The notes: generated by a model not told the origin, from the sequence alone. A stretch of DNA of 64,000 nucleotides from Exophiala sp. HKRS030 (GCA_023897205.1 JAHWDD010000003.1:7071665-7135664); one strand, 5' to 3'; shown: positions 1 through 11,036, counted from the stretch's first letter. Translations and numbers: made by a program.

Positions 1-32
1 CCACAAGGATCTTTCACGTCTTCACCACCGCA

Positions 33-1961
33 ATGGGTAGCGTCGACCAACAACCCGACTTCACCATCTTGACTCCCTGTGCCATTCTAGGATATGGCTA
101 CCGGAGCGACCATTTCTGGTTGGGGGTCGACAAGTTTCGACCGTCGGCCATCATCGTCGACGCCGGCAGCACCGACGGGGGACCTTACAAGTTGGGTCTG
201 AACAAGATGACTTGCGGCCGTGAGAGTTATGTCCGTGACTTGCGACCAATGCTACAGGCTTGTTACCATCGCAAGATCAAAGTATTGATCAGTTCCGCCG
301 GGGGTGATGGTAGCAACAAACACGTCGCCGAGATGTTGGACTTTATTCGAGAGGTTGCAACGACAGAAAATTTCAGCTTCAAAGTGGCCACCATCAATAC
401 AAACCTCGATCGTGAAGCCGTAAAGAACAAAATCAAAAATGATCAAATACACCCTTGTGGTCCCGTCCCTGACCTGAGGACCGAGGATGTCGACAATGCG
501 GTTGAGATTGTTGGTCAGATGGGAGTTGCACCGTATGTTTCAACCCCCTTTTTTTGCGTCCACCCCCCCTCCCTCCATCCCCTTCGTTTGCTACGATCGA
601 TAAATAGTACGAATTATTCCTCTAACTCGTACTCCAGATTTCTATCAGCACTACAAAATGATCCGGACATTATCTTATCAGGTCGATCCTATGACCCGGC
701 CCCCTTTGCGGCGTTTTGTCTTCATCGGGGCGCCGACCCGGGTGTGGCGTGGTATTTGGGCAAGATCATGGAATGCGGAGCGTTTTGCGCCGTCCCCAAA
801 GGTCGCGTCATGGTAGGGACGGTCAGGAAGTCGTCGTTCGACCTGACCCCGGTGTCACCTTTTGAGCGTTGCACGCCGGTCTCGGTCGCGGCGCACACGC
901 TGTACGAAAAGACGCGACCCGACCGTCTTCCCGGCCCGGGTGGGATTCTGAATCTGGACGGAGCACGTTACGAGGCTTTGGAAGATGGCCGGACCGTGAG
1001 GGTTTCCGGTGCCCAGTTCGAACCTAGCCGGACGTACCAGGTCAAGTTGGAAGGGGTCGAGAAATTGGGTCATCGGACCATCTTCATCGGTGGGATCCGC
1101 GACCCCATCCTCATCTCCCAGATCGACGAGTTTCTCGAGGCTGCCCGTAAATACACCCAAAAGTTGTTTCCCGAACTCGATCGAGACCCTGGGTGCCAGC
1201 TCAAGTTCCAGGTGTACGGTAAGAATGCGGTCATGGGGCCTCTGGAACCCAACTACCAGGACGCCGCCCACGAAATTGGGATTTTGGGTGAAGTCGTCGC
1301 TCCGACACAGGAAAAGTCACACGCCATCGCGAACAACGTGAGGGCGTCGATCCTGCACATGCCCTACAAGGGTCAAATGGCGACGGCTGGGAACTTTGCC
1401 TCGCCGTTGTCCCCCCACGAGCAGGACGCCGGTGGAGTGTTTAGATGGAACATTTATCATCTCATGGATCTATCGAGGGGTGAGGAGGTCTACTTGTTTC
1501 CAGTGACGCATCTTGAAATACCATGCTCCGACAAGACCACGGCGCCTGTCGAACCAGCACACTACACCCCAGAAGAGTTGCAAGAGTTTGTCAACGGCCG
1601 CCCGGAGCCCATCATCCCCAAATCAGTTCCTTCCGGTGAAGTTCGGATGATGGACATTGCGAAAATCGTGAGATCAAAAAACGCAGGACCGTTCGAGTTG
1701 ACCCTGGACATCATGTTCGACAGTTGGGAGGCGTATCAGAGAGTCAAATCTGCCAACGTCCTCACCAACGAGGTCATTTGTCAATTGTACAGAGTCGGCC
1801 AGAGTGACATTCTGACAAACATGTACTTTGACCCGGCCATGGCTTGGAAGACGACCATCAAACGACCTTGGGAGCAAGGGAGTATCGGGGAACGAGACAC
1901 GCTGGGTACCCAGCAGTACGCTCCGTTGTTGTACCTCAAGGTGCCGCCGGTGGCGAGTTGA
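33..1961 (+). CDS. Acyclic terpene utilization AtuA-like protein with C-terminal DUF4387
   Basis: Two exons, 33-532 and 638-1961, giving 607 residues. The N-terminal part resembles the AtuA/DUF1446 family (glycine-rich start, SSAGGDGS and LSGRSYDPAPF stretches). The last ~100 residues resemble DUF4387 (IVRSKNAGPFELTLDI, then QQYAPLL near the end). In bacteria AtuA is tied to citronellol/geraniol catabolism, but the reaction is not firmly known and the fungal role is unknown. The intron is 105 bp with donor GTATGT, a TCTAAC branch-like site and CCAG acceptor. It is a multiple of three and contains no stop, so an unspliced reading would give 642 residues with a 35-residue low-quality insert. 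Removing it restores a compact join (GVAP-FLSAL). The ATG lies only 32 bases from the window edge, so its promoter is not visible. Confidence 0.88.
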   Translation: MGSVDQQPDFTILTPCAILGYGYRSDHFWLGVDKFRPSAIIVDAGSTDGGPYKLGLNKMTCGRESYVRDLRPMLQACYHRKIKVLISSAGGDGSNKHVAEMLDFIREVATTENFSFKVATINTNLDREAVKNKIKNDQIHPCGPVPDLRTEDVDNAVEIVGQMGVAPYVSTPFFCVHPPSLHPLRLLRSINSTNYSSNSYSRFLSALQNDPDIILSGRSYDPAPFAAFCLHRGADPGVAWYLGKIMECGAFCAVPKGRVMVGTVRKSSFDLTPVSPFERCTPVSVAAHTLYEKTRPDRLPGPGGILNLDGARYEALEDGRTVRVSGAQFEPSRTYQVKLEGVEKLGHRTIFIGGIRDPILISQIDEFLEAARKYTQKLFPELDRDPGCQLKFQVYGKNAVMGPLEPNYQDAAHEIGILGEVVAPTQEKSHAIANNVRASILHMPYKGQMATAGNFASPLSPHEQDAGGVFRWNIYHLMDLSRGEEVYLFPVTHLEIPCSDKTTAPVEPAHYTPEELQEFVNGRPEPIIPKSVPSGEVRMMDIAKIVRSKNAGPFELTLDIMFDSWEAYQRVKSANVLTNEVICQLYRVGQSDILTNMYFDPAMAWKTTIKRPWEQGSIGERDTLGTQQYAPLLYLKVPPVAS

Positions 1962-2326
1962 GTGTCGCAAAAAATAAGTGAGACAATCAATCCTACGGAG
2001 GAGGATGCCTACAGGTTAAGAAGCTTCAATTGATATGATAGGGTATTAGTATATCATTCTTGCAAAAAAAATCCGACATCATTCAGCGATGTCAAGCCCA
2101 GACGTTCAAGACGTTCTAGGACGAAATGCCTGTGTGTGAGTCGGTGACTTTGATAAATTAGTCCTTCTACCTCAAACACCTACCAAACACAAAGACATCC
2201 TCAATGTCATAAACATACTCCATACAGACAATGTATCTTGTGTAGAGCTTGGGAGTATTGAATCATGATCCCTTTTTTGGGCCAATTATGATCCGCATAA
2301 ATATCATTCCAAGTCTATTCGTCAAT
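1962..2326. other. Convergent intergenic gap
   Basis: This 365-base spacer lies between the 3' ends of two convergent genes. It holds short A-runs and a TACGGAGG sequence, but I see no gene or structured element. Confidence 0.6.
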
Positions 2327-3944
2327 TCATTTACGACTCTTTCCGGTCACGATCAATTCACCATGACCTATTTCAATCTTCCAACCTTCCCTGATCAACA
2401 TCTTGCTCACTGCAGGTCCTATTCGAGGAGCGTGGTTCTTGCTATGACTGCCAACCCCCGTCACTATCCTAAAGCCAGCCCTCGCCGGATTCGCCCCAGA
2501 TACGTACTTGCTATCTCCAAGACCATCCCACCAGTCTTGTGTCTTACTACCAGCGAGACGGACGGCGTCTTGGACACTTACTCCATGGAGATCAAGCACG
2601 TTTGAAGACGACTGTTGAAACACCAGAGCATCTGCCTCTTCAGCTTGAAGGGCTCTCGCTGCATTGGCTCGTTCACGTCCAACTTCTGCATAGTAAGCTG
2701 CCGCTCCACCGTACAGTCGGTTAGATTTGCTCTTCTTCCAAGCCGACGTGGCTTGACCAAAGCTCTGTGTCGCTGCGGCGTTTTGAACGGCTGCGGATGG
2801 TCGACTCGGCCCTAACCAGGTACTGCCTTTTGTTGAGCTCGTCTGTTCAAAAGGCGTGTTCTCTTTCAGGTCGAGCGGTGCGTATTGTGGTGCGACGCGA
2901 CGTATCTGAGTGATATCATCATCTGCTCTAGAAGTTGCCATGACTTCTAGGAGCTCGTGCGCCGCAGAGGGTATCTTTCGCGCAAGAATCAGCATTCCGT
3001 ACAACAATGCCTTTGGAACCTGCTGAAACTCGCTCTGAAATTCCGCCATCTGGAGCTCAAGAAGTGGATCTACTTCGTCCAACTGATCGTACGAAGCACC
3101 CTCCCTCGTTGCTAACGCGGTTATCGTGGCTGAGAGACGAGCGCCACTCTCATGGTAGACCGATCTCACCGTCTGCGGGTGAAGGCTAGTCCTGGAGCAG
3201 ATAAAATCTACATCCTCAGACATGGTAGACCATACATTCACTGGTGAATATTCTGCTTCATACTTTGAAACCGATACTGAACTTGCACGTGATGAATCGT
3301 TGGTTTTGGCCTTCTTCTTTTTCCTGCCCTTACGACTCGGTTGCATCCCCTCGGCGAATGCGTCAACACTCTTGAAGACGGGTCTATCCTCATTAGAGTC
3401 CTCGGGACCTTGTTTCAGAAATGACAAATTGAGCAGTTCATCCGTAGCCTTGTCCAGGGCACCATCGTGACTTTGTAGGATACTGACGAGTTCGCGCTCG
3501 GGTATGTCAGGGAAAATTTTGAGCAGCCATGTTGTCTTTTGCTCGAGAGTGGAGCCATCAAGCTGACGGTCGATATTGTCGGTTGTTCCGCATCGTAGAT
3601 CAGACAGACCGGTTGTTATGCTCGTGACCTCATTTGAGAACGTATCTTCCCGGTTGGAAGTCGAAGTTCCAGTACCATCTCTAATAGCATATGCCGGACC
3701 TCCTGTGCCAGAAGGATCAAAATCGGCGGTTTGTTGTTCAAGCGCACTGCCCTTTAATGTTTCTAGAACCTGAATCAGGGCATCTCGGTCTTGGGGAAGT
3801 TCGTAGTCTGAGGCGATTGCATAGAAGACTGCGTCGTCCAGGGGAGGGCAGTAGGCTGCATGGAGTTTCTACGGAGTGTTAACCCTGAGTTGCTGCATGG
3901 CGCAAAAATAAACGTACCTCTGTCTCTGAAGTTGGCTTGTCCAT
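2327..3944 (-). CDS. cue2: Cue2-like CUE-CUE-DUF1771-Smr endonuclease
   Basis: Two exons on the minus strand: 3944-3918 (MDKPTSETE) and 3868-2327, giving 522 residues. The 49-bp intron has donor GTACGT and acceptor CGTAG, and both sides are phase 0. A CUE-like helix bundle sits at about residues 118-160 (FPDIPERELVSILQSHDGAL). A second, weaker CUE-like segment is at about 223-266. A basic linker, a DUF1771 helix and a C-terminal Smr domain (about 431-522) follow. The Smr domain has the D-x-H motif (D435/H437 in LDLHG) and the TGVGSHS loop. This order matches yeast Cue2, the endonuclease that cuts mRNA at collided ribosomes in no-go decay, and animal NONU-1/N4BP2. The biochemical role here is inferred from that architecture. 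Confidence 0.85.
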
Positions 3945-4764
3945 GGCACCGAGCTGAGTAACGACTTTGACGTTTTCATGATTAATTAGGGGCCTGGTAG
4001 AGAGAATGGTGCCACTGCAGGTGGTCTATTCTGTGGGAGAGTGGAAGCTGCAAGCAGCTTGAAAATGGGTTTAGGCATCCTTGACATGAGCCATGGAATT
4101 CATTGTGGAAATCGAATAATGAAGGGGTCATCAACACTGCGCCAAAGTGAAAATTATGGATTACGGGTTTCGCAGCTGGGATCTTTGTTGCTTAGAATTA
4201 ACCGAGGGGCTTCTGGGCGCCATGAGGGGGGTTGAATTGGGGTTGAGAGCTTACCTAAGGAGCCTAAAGATACGCTTTAAGCTAGCTGTGATTGAAGTCT
4301 TTCTTATTTTGCGCTTGCTTGCCGGAAAAGAGCACTTAGCGGCATAATTTAGAGACCAACTCTAGGCGGCGATCTCCCGACGGGGACTTTACCTAAATAC
4401 AGTACTTGCCGGAATGCGATGAGGATTTCTCTGAGGATTGTAGGAGATGAACTAGAATATACATCTAGCCTGTACATTGACAGCCATTGTGACTTGTCAA
4501 ATGTCGAGGCAAACCGCCAAATCGAACAGCTCGAGGTACTCGGCAGGTAGCAGAGATATGAAGGTGTCGCTAAAGGGTTTGCCGACCTCAAATCCTCGTA
4601 CTCGCACGCTACCAAATGCATGGTTTGTAGAGTTCATCGATATCATTATCTCATTAGCATAACATTTTCCAGCACCTGGGATTCTCATAATCTCCCAATG
4701 CGCCGTGGAAAGGCGAGATCTAGGCCCAGCCACAGATCTCATGGTCAACCACAGCACCGTGCCA
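3945..4764. other. Intergenic region between tandem minus-strand genes
   Basis: These 820 bases contain the presumed promoter of the Cue2-like gene and the 3' flank of Lsb5. Short open frames on both strands have no recognizable protein signature. I see no repeat or RNA gene. Confidence 0.5.
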
Positions 4765-6479
4765 CTATACTTCTCGCCAGGTATATCCTTTCCTGCCTAG
4801 TGACTCCGGGTCAGGAGTCTTCATCGCGTTCTTATCCCCAAAGGGATCATCTGGGTCATCTTCATCAGTCTCACTTTCGCTGTCACTTTCGATTTGTTTC
4901 GCTTTCCGGCTTGGTGGACTCTGTTGGGCAGGCATGGCGATATGCCCGGGAGAAGGTCGGGGAGGTTTGGGCGGAGGAGAAATACTCATCGCTGCCACCA
5001 TTCTCTCGGCTTCTCTCGTGGCAGCCTGCTCGCTTTTTGCAGCCTGCCTACTGAGATGCTGTGCTTCTTCAAGTTCACTGTCCGAATCGTCGTCAATTGA
5101 CTTATCCAAGACCTCGAACGCCATCAAAGCATTGACCAGTTCCTCGTTGGCGTGGATGAGGCCTCCTAGGAATTCTTCCGTTTCCACAAACTGGATATAG
5201 CGTAAGATCTGTCGTCGAAGCTGCTTGCATGTCTCAAAGCGCTTCATGACTTCCACATTGTCAGACACCCGCTCGTTCTCGCGATTAACAAGCTTCAGTG
5301 CGTTCGCCAAGCCAGTAGAAGCCACCGAAGATGCGGCAATTGCTTGGAGGATATTGGGCTTTTCGCGCTCTAAATTGAAGCCTTTCACTTTGCCCTTCTT
5401 TTCCTTTTTGTCCTTTTTGGGCGCGAAGCTAGAGGACTGGCCTAGGGTGATAGGTGAACTTTGCTTGCGCAATCTCGTAGGACTGGAGGGCTCTCCGGCA
5501 GGGGACATGCTGTCTAACCTGCTCCTTGCCAACTCCATTTCTTGCTCGCGTTGCACTTCTTCTTCGGTCTCTCGCAAGACTCTGCTCTGCTCACGTCGCT
5601 GGTGCGCGGGCTTTTGTGTCTTGGGCAATTGGTTGTACAGTGATTTGGCTCCTTCAAGTCCAGGATTGTCTTTAGAACTGGCGACCCACTGTCCGAACAG
5701 ATCTTTGCACTTGGTTCGAACGTCCGCGTCGGAGGTTGGATCGGCGGCGGCAATTCTAAGCCTTTCCAGCAATGGCCCATCCGAGAGAAGGGCACGTTGC
5801 ATTCTGGTTCCTCCATTTTGAAGAAGACCATCAAGGATGGTCAAGGCTCTCAGCTGTCGATGTACAGAACCATATTTCAGCTTCTTCCTCAGGGCTCGAG
5901 CCACCTCCTGTGGCCCGGTACCTTGTAGCTTCACCACTTCCAGCAGATCGGGCACACCGGCAAGATCATCCTCATCGTAGGTCTCGGAGGTAAGGTTTTC
6001 GACATATACTGAGATGGCGGAGAAAGGTTTCTTCTGTTTATGGTAACGATAACGAGTGATTAGTTGATATCTTCTGCGCTGACGGGCACAACAGGCATAA
6101 TGCAAAACGGCAGCAATCAGACGTCTGTAACCTCGCAGGTGACCGCGGGGTAACCAGTAGTATACCTCTGGTGTTGGCGGATAGGCTTCAAAGGACGGTT
6201 GAGGTTTCCTTCGCGCGCAGCGACCGCATCGTGTAGTAGATTGAGCGCATTCGAGTACATCTAGCTCAGGAAGATCGTTCGTCTCTTCGTCTGTCGGCCT
6301 CGATAGCTCGGTGAGTCCAGCATCAGGAGCGCAGGCTGGGGTGTGCAGCAGGAACAGAGACATACTGAACGTCATGGTGGATGGATGGCGGGGTACTGAA
6401 GCCCGAAACTCATGTGTCGCCAGACACTGCAGAAGAACGAGGGGACAGAAAAAGGAAGACTCACCGAAGCGGAGAACAT
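4765..6479 (-). CDS. lsb5: Lsb5-like VHS/GAT-domain endocytic adaptor
   Basis: Proposed exons 6479-6465 (MFSAS) and 6033-4765, giving 427 residues. The N-terminal VHS domain starts directly at KKPFSAISVYVENLTSE and includes KLKYGSVHRQLRALTILDGL. A charged linker and a GAT-like helical region (VMKRFETCKQLRRQI, FVETEEFLGGLIHANEELV) follow. After that come a proline-rich tail and the family-typical end GYTWREV. Yeast Lsb5 links ubiquitinated cargo, Las17/WASP and Arf GTPase at cortical endocytic sites. The 431-bp intron is long for this locus: donor GTGAGT, acceptor AACAG, both phase 0. About 340 bases of it upstream of exon 2 stay open, so a naive reading adds an arginine-rich, unrelated N-terminus. 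Exon 1 was chosen because Lsb5 proteins begin with MFS followed by the VHS domain. Confidence 0.85.
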
Positions 6480-8257
6480 GGCTACAAGGCCCTTATATGT
6501 CAGAAAAGTACGAGGAGGATTCGTAAAATGAGATGGGGGTCATGAAGATGAGGGAAAGGTGCACTTCGGTGAGCCGTAATGAGTATTGTGAAGGAGCACA
6601 AACCACAAACGCATGGTGCCGCCCGTTTAGGAATGGCCCGTTGGTTCCTCTCCTCGTCCCGCCGTGAAGCCTTTCCACCTGCTCGTGGCCATAAGTGATC
6701 TATAGTTGGTTTACTCGGGTACTTATTCGAGGTACGGAGCATCTGTAGAACATCATAACAGGTCGCGCCATGGTCTACGAAGGAAAAGGCATCGAATAAC
6801 CCGCTGCGCCTCTGGCCATAAGCACACTCCGGACCGGTTCTCGAAATTGCTTTCCCTCTTCTTCACTCTCCACGTCCTCAATTTGACCCTTGCCATTCGC
6901 TCCACGGTCCAAATTGCAGACCCCTGTGAGCTACCTCACGGTACGGAGTACAATAAAACTAGACCCAGCATGCCTCGCCTCGATCAGAAGGGTCTCGGGA
7001 ACGTTGATTTGCCTGGCTGGGGCCGGGTGTGGCTTGATTTCCAATGTATCTTGTGACTCGTGTCTTTGGCCTTTCTCACCTCATTATTGTTTGATCTAAA
7101 CTTGCGCGAAACAGGTATTCTTGCTGATCCGGTCCAGGATACACAGCCTGGGACAACGGCAGCCTCATTGACTGTTTGCTCGACACAATCATGATCCCAT
7201 AGGACACGCGAAATGGACACCCCTGGTCTCAGTCTAGTACGGGAGGTTACGACTGCCACGAGACATAATCCTCTTCCCGGAGGTATGCAAGCTAAAAGCG
7301 CCATCGCCCGCAAGAGAAGTCATTCAAAGGTTGTCATCAAGCCCAGAATACTCATCTAGAGGGGCTGGCGAAGCTGGTTCCCGTGCTCACACCTACATCC
7401 TCACACAGTTGTACCTTGAATGCCACGGCCAATAGGAATGATGCCGTCTTTGGTGGAACGAGTGAGAATTCAGTCAACCTTGCCTGAGTTGATTCCTTCT
7501 ACCAGCCTCATCCATGTGCTGGAGACGGCATATAGCCGTGGACTCTGCGGCGAGGCGTTGTGCAGTAGGGTGTACACCATGAGTACTCCGTACTGGCAGT
7601 TGTTGCACATCGACCTCTTGCTGGTAACACTTTAGAAGCAATTCTAGTTTAGACCGTATTCGACGGGATGCGATTGACGATGTTGGCTCGAAGCCGTGAT
7701 ACGTGTTCGCGTGAGATGCTGCATCAGTATGGAGTCGGCTGAATTTGAGACTCATCAACCTACCTAAGCGTTCGAAAGGAGAGGCTCTTGTGATAGGTAG
7801 GATGCGGCTATTTTCGCGTTTCTGAATATGAAGTTCAACTTTCTGAATAGTCCCTTCGTCTGCAGGATGTTAACAATGCTCTCCGTCTATGCAACCGACT
7901 TCATCCTCCGATCACAAACAAAAGTGACCCTGACATGGTGCCAAGCCCACGACCTGCATAGGCTACGGAGTCGAAACGATGAATCTTGTCCCAGTTTCAG
8001 TTCATATCACAATAGTGCGGTGAGTCTCAGCAACAACAGCTAAAACACCAACCCAAGCTCTTTTTGGCTGAATGAGAATTGCTTGTGGCAGGCCTCTGAT
8101 TTTCCTTTGCACGATTGCAGCATTGCTGTTTGCTTTCGCCCTGGCACCCCACCACACATCATCCACCCTTTCCCGTCTAACCACTTTGGCCTCTCAGGTA
8201 AACCTATCTGGCAGAAGCATATTCACATCACCACGCACAGCTCGGCTATATCAAACG
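6480..8257. other. Divergent promoter region (lsb5 / met22)
   Basis: This 1.8 kb interval separates two genes that face away from each other. Exact TACGGAGTA (6942-6950) and TACTCCGTA (7584-7592) elements lie in it, with a partial copy near 7964. The last 186 bases form an in-frame 5' extension of the nucleotidase gene with its own ATG at 8072. No other convincing gene is present. Confidence 0.55.
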
Positions 8258-9319
8258 ATGGCCTACGAGAAAGAGCTTAAAATCGCCCAATTGGCCGTGG
8301 CCCGTGCCGCCATCTTGACCAAAGCTGTCTTCCACGAGAAAGCCAAGGGGACAGTATCCAAAGACGACAAGTCCCCCGTCACCATCGGCGACTTTGGTGC
8401 TCAGGGTCTGATAATTGCCGCGATCAAGCATAACTTCCCGTCCGACGAGGTTGTTGGAGAGGAGGAGGCCTCGTCACTGCGTGACCAAAAGGACCTTGCA
8501 TCCAAAATCTGGAACCTGGTCAAGGATGTCAAACTATCTGACGCCGAGAGCGATGCCCTCCTAGGTGGACCCATCAAGAGCGAAGCTCAAATGCTCGACG
8601 CCATCGACATGGGCAACAGTGCCGGCGGTAACAAGGGTCGTATCTGGGCACTGGATCCTATCGACGGCACCAAAGGTTTCCTCCGCGGTGGACAATACGC
8701 CGTCTGCCTTGCTCTCATGGTCGACGGTGACGTCAAAGTCGGTGTCTTGGGCTGCCCGAACCTCCCTGTGGACGATTCGGCGCCCTTGACCGAGGACATG
8801 GGCTCAGCCGCCACGGATGCCGAAGGAAAAGGCGTGCTGTTCTCAGCCGTGCAGGGTGAAGGCGCGACCTCACAGCCCTTGACCAAAGGTCCTGTCGCCA
8901 AAGGCCAGCCCATCCACGTCAGCAAGATATCAAAAGTCAGCGAGGCTGTCATGTGTGAAAGCGTCGAGCCAGGCCACAGTTCCAAAGGTGACAATGCGCT
9001 AATTGCGGAGAAACTCGGCATCACGGGCAAGCCGGTCCAGATGGACAGCCAGGCCAAGTACGGTTCCGTCGCTCGCGGCGCCGGAGATTTGTACCTGCGG
9101 CTGCCAGTGCGAAAGGACTACATTGAAAAGATCTGGGATCATGCTGCAGGAGACCTGATTGTACGAGAGGCCGGCGGTCAGGTCACAGACGTGACAGGCA
9201 AGAGGTTGAATTTCAGCCTGGGCAGAACACTGACGGAGAACAAGGGTGTCATTGCAACGCCAGCGAACGTACATGCCGAAGTGCTCAAGGCAGTGCAAGA
9301 AGTCCTGGCCGCAAAATGA
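8258..9319 (+). CDS. met22: 3'(2'),5'-bisphosphate nucleotidase (Met22/Hal2)
   Basis: Single exon, 353 residues from the ATG at 8258 (MAYEKEL), the usual length for the family. It removes the 3' phosphate from PAP and PAPS during sulfate assimilation. In yeast the enzyme is a sodium- and lithium-sensitive determinant of salt tolerance. Visible signatures are the metal-site residues of the inositol monophosphatase fold: DKSPVTIGD, VVGEEEAS, the DPIDGTKGF loop and the C-terminal WDHAAGDLIVREAGG. The frame stays open to an upstream ATG at 8072, which would add 62 residues including a hydrophobic stretch. I chose the inner start because its context (ACGATGGCC) and the resulting length fit characterised homologues. 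Confidence 0.93.
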   Translation: MAYEKELKIAQLAVARAAILTKAVFHEKAKGTVSKDDKSPVTIGDFGAQGLIIAAIKHNFPSDEVVGEEEASSLRDQKDLASKIWNLVKDVKLSDAESDALLGGPIKSEAQMLDAIDMGNSAGGNKGRIWALDPIDGTKGFLRGGQYAVCLALMVDGDVKVGVLGCPNLPVDDSAPLTEDMGSAATDAEGKGVLFSAVQGEGATSQPLTKGPVAKGQPIHVSKISKVSEAVMCESVEPGHSSKGDNALIAEKLGITGKPVQMDSQAKYGSVARGAGDLYLRLPVRKDYIEKIWDHAAGDLIVREAGGQVTDVTGKRLNFSLGRTLTENKGVIATPANVHAEVLKAVQEVLAAK

Positions 9320-9475
9320 GCAAGTCGACATGACTACGATTGATGGGACAGAATGAGGACGGATTTCGAAGACCTGGGCCACTGTGAAAGTGCTAAGGCG
9401 TATAGATTGATACAATGATACATAGAGTTCCGGGCTGGCACTGTGAGCCTCCTCCCTCCACTCGGTCCGACTAGT

Positions 9476-10350
9476 TTATTTGATCTTCTTCGCCTTGAGC
9501 CGTATTGTTTCATCGTTGACAAATATGCCTTTGCCCTTGTATGGCTCTGGCTTGCGCCACTGACGGATCTCAGCTGCAAATTGCTTCACGGCCTGCTTGT
9601 CACAACCTTCCAGCAGTATTCTTGTCGGCTGCGGTACACTCGCCTTGACCCCCATGGGCACTGGCATCTCGACAGGGTGTGCATAACCCAGCTTCAAATT
9701 CACAAATTTCTGACCCGGGTATTCTGGTGTCTTTGTGAGTGCCGTATCTTCGATAGTGGCACGATATCCAACTCCAACTAATCGGAGAATACAGGGGTGC
9801 CCTTCAGACACGCCGGAGATGGTGTTTTGTATCAGGGCGCGCATCGTCCCTGTTTGCATCGTGTCAGCTTCGAGTCCCTTTACATAGTACAGCAGCAAAA
9901 ACCCACCCCACATGGCCCGCTGGTGTGCTTCTGCGGCGTCAGCGACATTGACGTTCATCTTCTTCGAAACTTCATCGTGCTCGGTCTTGAGGTATGGTGG
10001 GAGCGGGACCGTCAATTGTCCTAGTTTTCTGCATCAGCCACGGTTTCCCTTGTTTCTGCATTGCCCGTACCTAAAGGCCCAGTGACCTCAAGCGCTGTAG
10101 CCGGTGTATCTGGCTTCCTGCTCCTGGTGTTTCCTCGAGGCAAATCATAGAATCTCAACGTGACTTCGGGCGGGACGGTAATGGGAGTTCGACCAATCCG
10201 TGACTGTCTGGCTGAAGCCGCGAGTGTCGCATTTTGTCGAGAGAGCCACCGCTGTGAGGCAGCCGGGAGGAGGAAAGAGGGAATTTCTCGAGCCCGTCCG
10301 GCATCGCGAACTAGCTGTCGGAGAGGAGAGTGTAGGCTCGTACAAGGCAT
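9476..10350 (-). CDS. mrpl6: Mitochondrial ribosomal protein uL6m
   Basis: Two exons, 10350-10071 and 10020-9476, 274 residues. The 50-bp intron (donor GTACGG, acceptor CTAG) splits a glycine codon and joins VTGPLG to QLTVPLPPYL, exactly where uL6 proteins carry the GPLG loop. The N-terminus is basic and serine/arginine-rich, as expected for mitochondrial import. SRIGRTPITVPPEV marks the start of the uL6 fold. The end carries the diagnostic RQWRKPEPYKGKGI. The protein belongs to the large subunit of the mitoribosome. It ends 156 bases from the converging nucleotidase gene. Confidence 0.93.
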
Positions 10351-11036
10351 GTTGGAAGCGATCGAGGTTCGCCTGAGGGGTATTGAGGTTTCAGATGACG
10401 GAAATCACCTCATAATGTTGGGTTTCTGTAAGAGACCTGTTCTGATTCTTTGAAATCCCTCGAGGAAACGTCTAGGTAAGTTCCAAGCTCATCAATGCTA
10501 CTTTCAGCGTCAATCGCAGACAGAATTTCCAGAGACGAAGATCGACAGCTACAGAGATGACGCTAGACTAAAGAGGCTTAGTTCAACCAGATTCACGTGA
10601 TTAATTGATCGGGAAAACTTCGGCTTCCCTTTCGAGTGCCTCTGTTTACTATCTGACTTGTTCCTTCACTTCACTTTGTCCATGTCAACTTTAGCAACTC
10701 GATAATTGCAGAAGCACCGTTACCTTTCCAAAGCTTGCTTCTGCTGAAATGCACACTCTCTATCTGCTCTGGTGAAGCTTCAAGGTGAGCTCGGTTTGGG
10801 ACGTTCCCCTGAATCATCCTGCTTTTTCCTCAACGCGGTGATCACTTGATGAGGCTGGTATAAAAACGATTTTGCTTCGCTCTCGTTGACTTACTCATTC
10901 TTCGATCTCACAAACCAAAACATCCCCCTTTAATATTCCTTTCTCTTCCTCCCCTGACTACTTACCCTCCATGGTCTTTCTCGACAACCTATAGCAATTC
11001 TCCTCGCACTCAGTCTTCTCGTTCTATCATTTCGAA
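10351..11036. other. Divergent promoter region (mrpl6 / kar5)
   Basis: This 686-base interval separates two diverging genes. It is pyrimidine-rich over its last 150 bases, typical of a fungal 5' leader, and includes a TATA-like box. I found no clear mating-response element. Confidence 0.5.
10859..10866 (+). promoter_or_regulatory. TATA-like box upstream of kar5
   Basis: TATAAAAA lies about 170 bases upstream of the kar5 ATG and is followed by a CT-rich leader. Its position fits a TATA element, but no transcript start is known. Confidence 0.35.

Noticed and set aside
855..1271. 138-codon antisense frame inside the AtuA-like gene
   Set aside because: Shadow of a conserved coding region, with no independent features.
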